From positions 159,010 to 223,009 of the forward strand of contig CAWIYY010000001.1 in assembly GCA_963840435.1 (NCBI GenBank): a stretch of DNA of 64,000 nucleotides, written 5' to 3'. The DNA comes from Bog-473 sp963840435 (GTDB lineage Bacteria; Actinomycetota; Acidimicrobiia; Acidimicrobiales; RAAP-2). This document shows, piece after piece, positions 60,535 through 64,000 of the stretch (within the stretch, counting starts at the first letter, position 1; the number at the start of each line of letters is the position of its first letter). The notes beneath the pieces are model-generated. The model saw nothing but the letters and a program-made list of their open reading frames with translations. It did not search any database and was not told the origin of the DNA. The translations under genes and the position numbers were made by a program.

Positions 60535-62499
60535 ATGATGCTCACACTGATGGCAGAGCACTTCTCGAGCACCGGAAACCTGGAGTCAGACTTTCCTCTG
60601 ATCGCCGACTACGCCCTGCTCTCGGACTGTGAGAACACGTGCCTCCTCGCCCCCTCGGGTGCTGTCGAATGGCTTTGCCTGCCGAGACCGCACGATCCGA
60701 GTGTCTTTGGGACTCTCCTCGACCGTTCAGCGGGTTCGTTTCGGTTTGGCCCGATGGATGTCGAGGTGCCTTCAAATCGGCGATATGTGCCCGGAACGAT
60801 GGTCCTCGCTACCACCTGGCAGACCCGAACGGGATGGCTTGCCGTCCGAGACTTCCTCGCCGTCGGTCCCTGGCGCCACACCGATGACCGCTCGACGCTC
60901 CATCGACGCGTACCGGGCGATTTCGACGCCCGCCACGCACTGGTCCGGATAGCCACATGCCTTGATGGCACCGTCGACCTTGCGCTGACCTGTGAGCCCT
61001 CATTCGACTATGGACGCCTTGATGCGTCATGGATGTACGAGGGTCCCGGCTACTACAGCGCAACAACCACGAATGAGGAGTTTCCCAAACTGACGCTGAC
61101 GGGCGATCTCAGGTTGGGCTTCGAAGGGCGGGCGGTCAAGGCACGGCACCGTCTCTCGAAGGGGGAGTCATGTCACGTCGTCCTCAGCTGGGCCGACCAA
61201 GCTCCAATCACCGATCTCGAAGAGGCCCGCTCCGCGCTGGCTGATACCGATCGCTTCTGGCGTGGGTGGTTGGACGGAGGCCACTTTCCGGATCATCCCT
61301 GGCGCGAAACCCTGCAGCGAAGCGCTCTCACGTTAAAGGCTCTGACGTATGCATCGACTGGCGCCCTCCTGGCAGCGCCAACAACGTCGCTTCCCGAGTA
61401 TCCGGGAGGGCAGCGAAACTGGGACTATCGATACACCTGGGTCCGGGACGGCTCCTTCGCGCTCTGGGCACTCCACGCCCTCGGATTCGACTCTGAGGCC
61501 GACGACTTCCTGGCGTTCTTTGCGGATGCCCTAGAGAACAGTCCGGCAACAAGCCAGGCAGGCGCTGATCGGATCCTTCGAGTGCTCTACGCAGTCGATG
61601 GTGAGGACCCACCCGACGAGGTCGAACTTGGTCATCTCACGGGCTACGCCGGCAGCCGCCCCGTCCGGGCGGGCAATGCCGCATCTGATCAGGAACAGTT
61701 CGACATTCTCGGTGCCATCGTCGACTGCGTTTACCTCCACGCAAAATCGAGAGATGCCCTGTCGGAGCGCGCATGGCGGGTCGTTGTTGAAGCAGTGGAG
61801 GTGGTGCTACGTCGTTGGCGTGATCCCGATCAATCCATATGGGAAATGCGAGGACAGGCACGGCACTACACCTACACCAAGGTCATGTGTTGGGTCGCAG
61901 CGGATCGCGGAGCGAGGCTGGCAGTGCTCCGGGGCGACGCCGCACTTGCCGCGAGATGGCGGACTGCTGCGAAGGAAATCCACACCGATGTGTGCACCAA
62001 TGGAGTGAATGAAAAAGGACAGTTCACCCAGTCCTATGGTTCCGACAATCTCGACGCCTCACTCCTTCTGCTTCCTCTCCTCAGGTTTCTCCCATCTCAG
62101 GATCAGCGCCTTCGTTCGACTGTGTTGGCCATCGCCGACGATCTCACTGACAACGGGCTGGTTCGGCGATATCGGGTAGACGTCACGGACGACGGCCTTG
62201 AGGAGCCAGAGTCAAGTTTCACTCTTTGCTCATTCTGGCTGGTCTCGGCCTTGGCCGAGATAGGTGAGACGGATCGAGCACGCAAACTGTGCGAGCGACT
62301 GATTAAGGAAGCGAGCGAGCTGGGGCTCTATGGAGAGGAGCTGGATCCGGCGACGGGCCGGCATCTCGGAAACTTTCCTCAAGCCTTCACGCACCTTGCT
62401 CTCGTCAATGCCGTGCTGCATGTGATCGCGAACGAAACCGCCAGCACTACAGGACCACGGACGGCTGCATCGGATTGTTGGTGGGCAACGGCCCAATGA
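60535..62499 (+). CDS. Glycoside hydrolase family 15 (glucoamylase/trehalase-like)
   Basis: 654 residues. N-terminal beta domain with LESDFPLIADYALLSDCEN and SGAVEWLCLPRPHDPSVFG; (alpha/alpha)6 domain with GGQRNWDYRYTWVRDGSFAL, SDQEQFDILGAIVDCVYL, catalytic-acid candidate E437 (IWEMRGQARHYTYTK) and EEPESSF (556-562), near the second carboxylate. Bacterial members of this type hydrolyse trehalose or alpha-glucans; with TreS in the same window a trehalose role is possible. ATG 60535 is used; ATG 60550 also fits. Confidence 0.9.
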   Translation: MMLTLMAEHFSSTGNLESDFPLIADYALLSDCENTCLLAPSGAVEWLCLPRPHDPSVFGTLLDRSAGSFRFGPMDVEVPSNRRYVPGTMVLATTWQTRTGWLAVRDFLAVGPWRHTDDRSTLHRRVPGDFDARHALVRIATCLDGTVDLALTCEPSFDYGRLDASWMYEGPGYYSATTTNEEFPKLTLTGDLRLGFEGRAVKARHRLSKGESCHVVLSWADQAPITDLEEARSALADTDRFWRGWLDGGHFPDHPWRETLQRSALTLKALTYASTGALLAAPTTSLPEYPGGQRNWDYRYTWVRDGSFALWALHALGFDSEADDFLAFFADALENSPATSQAGADRILRVLYAVDGEDPPDEVELGHLTGYAGSRPVRAGNAASDQEQFDILGAIVDCVYLHAKSRDALSERAWRVVVEAVEVVLRRWRDPDQSIWEMRGQARHYTYTKVMCWVAADRGARLAVLRGDAALAARWRTAAKEIHTDVCTNGVNEKGQFTQSYGSDNLDASLLLLPLLRFLPSQDQRLRSTVLAIADDLTDNGLVRRYRVDVTDDGLEEPESSFTLCSFWLVSALAEIGETDRARKLCERLIKEASELGLYGEELDPATGRHLGNFPQAFTHLALVNAVLHVIANETASTTGPRTAASDCWWATAQ

Positions 62500-63012
62500 G
62501 ACTCCTCAATGGTTCATCGAACGCTCCTCGGGAATTTGACAACGGCGCCGACCTCCTCGTGTCGACCGCGCACTAGGCCAAGGGCCCTGTCGCCCGAAGG
62601 CACGTGCCCTCTGTCTCTGCTGGTCACCAGCGCCGAGCAGGGACTGGACCCACACGATGCTGAGCCCGTGGCGCGAATGCTGGGTCTCGACGACGACGCC
62701 CTGGTGTCACGCCTGCAAAGCCCTTGGATCCGTCCCCTACTCCGTCCCTGCTGCGCCTGTGTCAGCCAAGAGGCTGACGTGGCCGCTGTGCTTACCGCCG
62801 GCGCAGCCGGCTACCGCCGGTATCGCCAAGCCGGTGCAGGCCAGCAGGGCGGCCCAGTCGACCGACGACGTCGGCCCCGGACGTCACGCTTGTGCGATTG
62901 CAGCCGAGCGTGCGCGCATGAAGCGTAACGACTTCTCTGAGCCCTCCGAGGCCACGCTCCACTGCTAGGTCGGCGCGCAGAAAGAACGGAGTGGGTTATC
63001 AAGATTCTGGGT
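62500..63012. other. Gene-poor stretch between GH15 and SDR copy 2
   Basis: About 500 nt without a recognised gene. A 26-codon frame from ATG 62496 (MRLLNGSSNAPREFDNG) overlaps the GH15 stop and is probably a truncated remnant. Longer frames at 62509-62928 and 62657-62968 show no family motif. Confidence 0.5.
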
Positions 63013-63041
63013 TTGACAACTCAATCCTTTGGTGTCAGAGT
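63013..63041 (+). promoter_or_regulatory. Promoter of SDR copy 2
   Basis: TTGACA (63013-63018), 17-nt spacer, CAGAGT (63036-63041), the same arrangement as copy 1 at 57238-57266. The dyad reads GGGTT-TGAC-AACTC here. Confidence 0.65.
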
Positions 63042-63082
63042 GAGTGCTACAACCCATTTTATGGCCGAGAGGATGACAGCGA

Positions 63083-63831
63083 ATGACTGATTTAGAGGGC
63101 AAGACCGCTCTAGTTACGGGCTCGACGAGCGGGATCGGCAAGGCGACGGCCATCGCCTTGGCCGCACGCGGAGCTCACGTACTGATAGTCGGACGCAACG
63201 AACAACGAGCCAAGGACGTGGTTGCGGAGATTGAAGGCAGAGGCGGCAGCGCGCAGTTCAAGCTCACAACGTTGAGCGACCTCGGGTCGGCTCAGGATCT
63301 GGTCGAGTGGGCCACCAAGGCAGGCGACGGTCATGTCGACATCCTCATCAACAACGCCGGCGTCGCCATCCTTGGACCCAGCAGCGACGCCACCGAAGCA
63401 GAGTTCGACGAGACCTTTGCACTGAACGTCAAGGTTCCGTTCTTCCTCGTCGCGCTCCTGGCACCGGCCATGGCCGAACGCGGATCGGGTTCGATCGTCA
63501 ACATCTCCACGATGGTCGCCAGCTTTGGACAGGCCGGCAGGGCTATGTATGGCGCTAGTCGCGCGGCCCTCGAACTCCTGACGAAGGCCTGGGCCGCCGA
63601 ATTCGGCCCGAGCGGTGTTCGCGTCAATGCCGTTGCCCCCGGCCGACGCGCACCCCGATGATGGAAGCAGTCCCCGAAGAGATGGTGAAGCACGCCGTGG
63701 CACAAATTCCAGCAGGTCGGGTCGCTGCGCCCGAAGAACTAGCTGCGGCGATCGTGTTCCTTGCAAGTGATGATGGCAGCTTCGTTCACGGGGTCACGCT
63801 TGCCGTCGATGGAGGCCGAGTCGCGACGTAG
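63083..63831 (+). pseudogene. Short-chain dehydrogenase/reductase, copy 2, frameshifted
   Basis: Paralogue of 57308-58060 with the intact cofactor segment IVGRNEQRAKDVVAEI, catalytic STMVAS and YGASRAALELL. At about 63634-63650 (GGCCGACGCG versus GGCCCGACGCG in copy 1) one C is missing. Translation stops at 63661, while the correct frame continues TRMMEAVPEEMVKH-like to FLASDDGSFVHGVTLAVDGG and ends at 63831. Otherwise close to copy 1. Confidence 0.85.
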
Positions 63832-63903
63832 CGCCTGTCACGTCGACTCTTAAGCACGAAAACTTAGAACGTTGATCACAACTAACAACTGAGGAGTATC
63901 CAC

Positions 63904-64000
63904 ATGAGCGTGTACGTGACACTAAGCTCCCAGCGTCGGCGGGCAGTTGTACGCCATCACACCTTACGACCGCTTTCAGCGTCGCGTCGCGGCAGGAGGC
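63904..64000 (+). pseudogene. Truncated DUF1330 start
   Basis: ATG 63904 with GAGGAG upstream encodes MSVYVTL, matching the first residues of DUF1330 copy 1 (MSAYVIVEF), then turns into unrelated sequence. The copy was cut by a rearrangement or insertion whose extent lies beyond the window end. Confidence 0.55.

Larger units (their letters stand above)
63003..63921 (+). repeat. SDR/DUF1330 module, copy 2
   Basis: Second copy of the 57230-58150 module, including promoter, SDR, spacer (AAYTAAGGAGG-like versus ACTGAGGAG) and MSVYVT start of DUF1330, after which similarity ends. Confidence 0.8.

Noticed and set aside
62509..62928. 139-codon frame after GH15, possibly a response-regulator fragment
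   Set aside because: Only a vague VLTAGAAGY-like match; Arg/Pro-rich composition and no start signal.

Overview
The window is about 64 kb of high-GC DNA from an actinobacterium. The gene order lysA-hom-thrC-rho-rpmE-prfA-prmC-sua5 ... rpiB-glyA-wecA-atp is an actinobacterial chromosomal core. An F420-type oxidoreductase, a TreS/maltokinase pair, an Asp-type MurA and the general protein style point to a deep-branching lineage such as Acidimicrobiia. That placement is inference; no rRNA is present. Coding density is high, with many 1-4 nt ATGA/GTGA overlaps.

Layout. (1) 1-8154: aspartate-family amino acid genes (lysA end, hom, thrC), then rho with a structured leader, rpmE, prfA, prmC and a divergent Sua5-like gene. 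(2) 8155-17800: an accessory block inside the usual sua5-rpiB junction. It holds an LLM-type F420 oxidoreductase, an NADPH:FMN reductase, a P-loop kinase-like protein, a methyltransferase, a TauD-like dioxygenase, an N-acyl-D-amino-acid deacylase-like amidohydrolase behind a MarR-type operator, marR, two secreted proteins and a thiolase-like enzyme. (3) 17827-28925: rpiB-glyA-wecA and a complete F1Fo ATP synthase operon whose delta subunit carries a duplicated N-terminal domain. (4) 29041-37889: glpX, murA, meaB, an enoyl-CoA hydratase, treS, a divergent maltokinase, a frameshifted galT and a membrane protein. (5) 37996-45621: two tandem giant surface proteins (membrane anchor, beta-propeller-like region, eight Ig-like repeats) sharing a 978-bp block with no mismatch that I can see. 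(6) 45722-53616: assimilatory sulfate reduction, with divergent met8-cysN-cysD and cysH-sir-FrhB-like-orf-ABC arms around an AT-rich dyad. The FrhB-like gene directly behind sulfite reductase suggests an F420H2-fed, two-subunit sulfite reductase. (7) 53796-54630: a GlpR/SepX-like membrane protein and tRNA-Ala(CGC). (8) 54631-64000: a visibly lower-GC, decaying accessory region holding a tRNA-Met-like 3' remnant, RidA, a broken SRPBCC gene, TetR, a duplicated SDR/DUF1330 module, a broken DMT transporter, a DUF998-like protein and a GH15 enzyme.

Several genes are split by single-base shifts (galT, FrhB-like, SepX-like, SRPBCC, DMT, second SDR). Those in the core may be assembly errors. The cluster in the last 9 kb looks at least partly like genuine decay.
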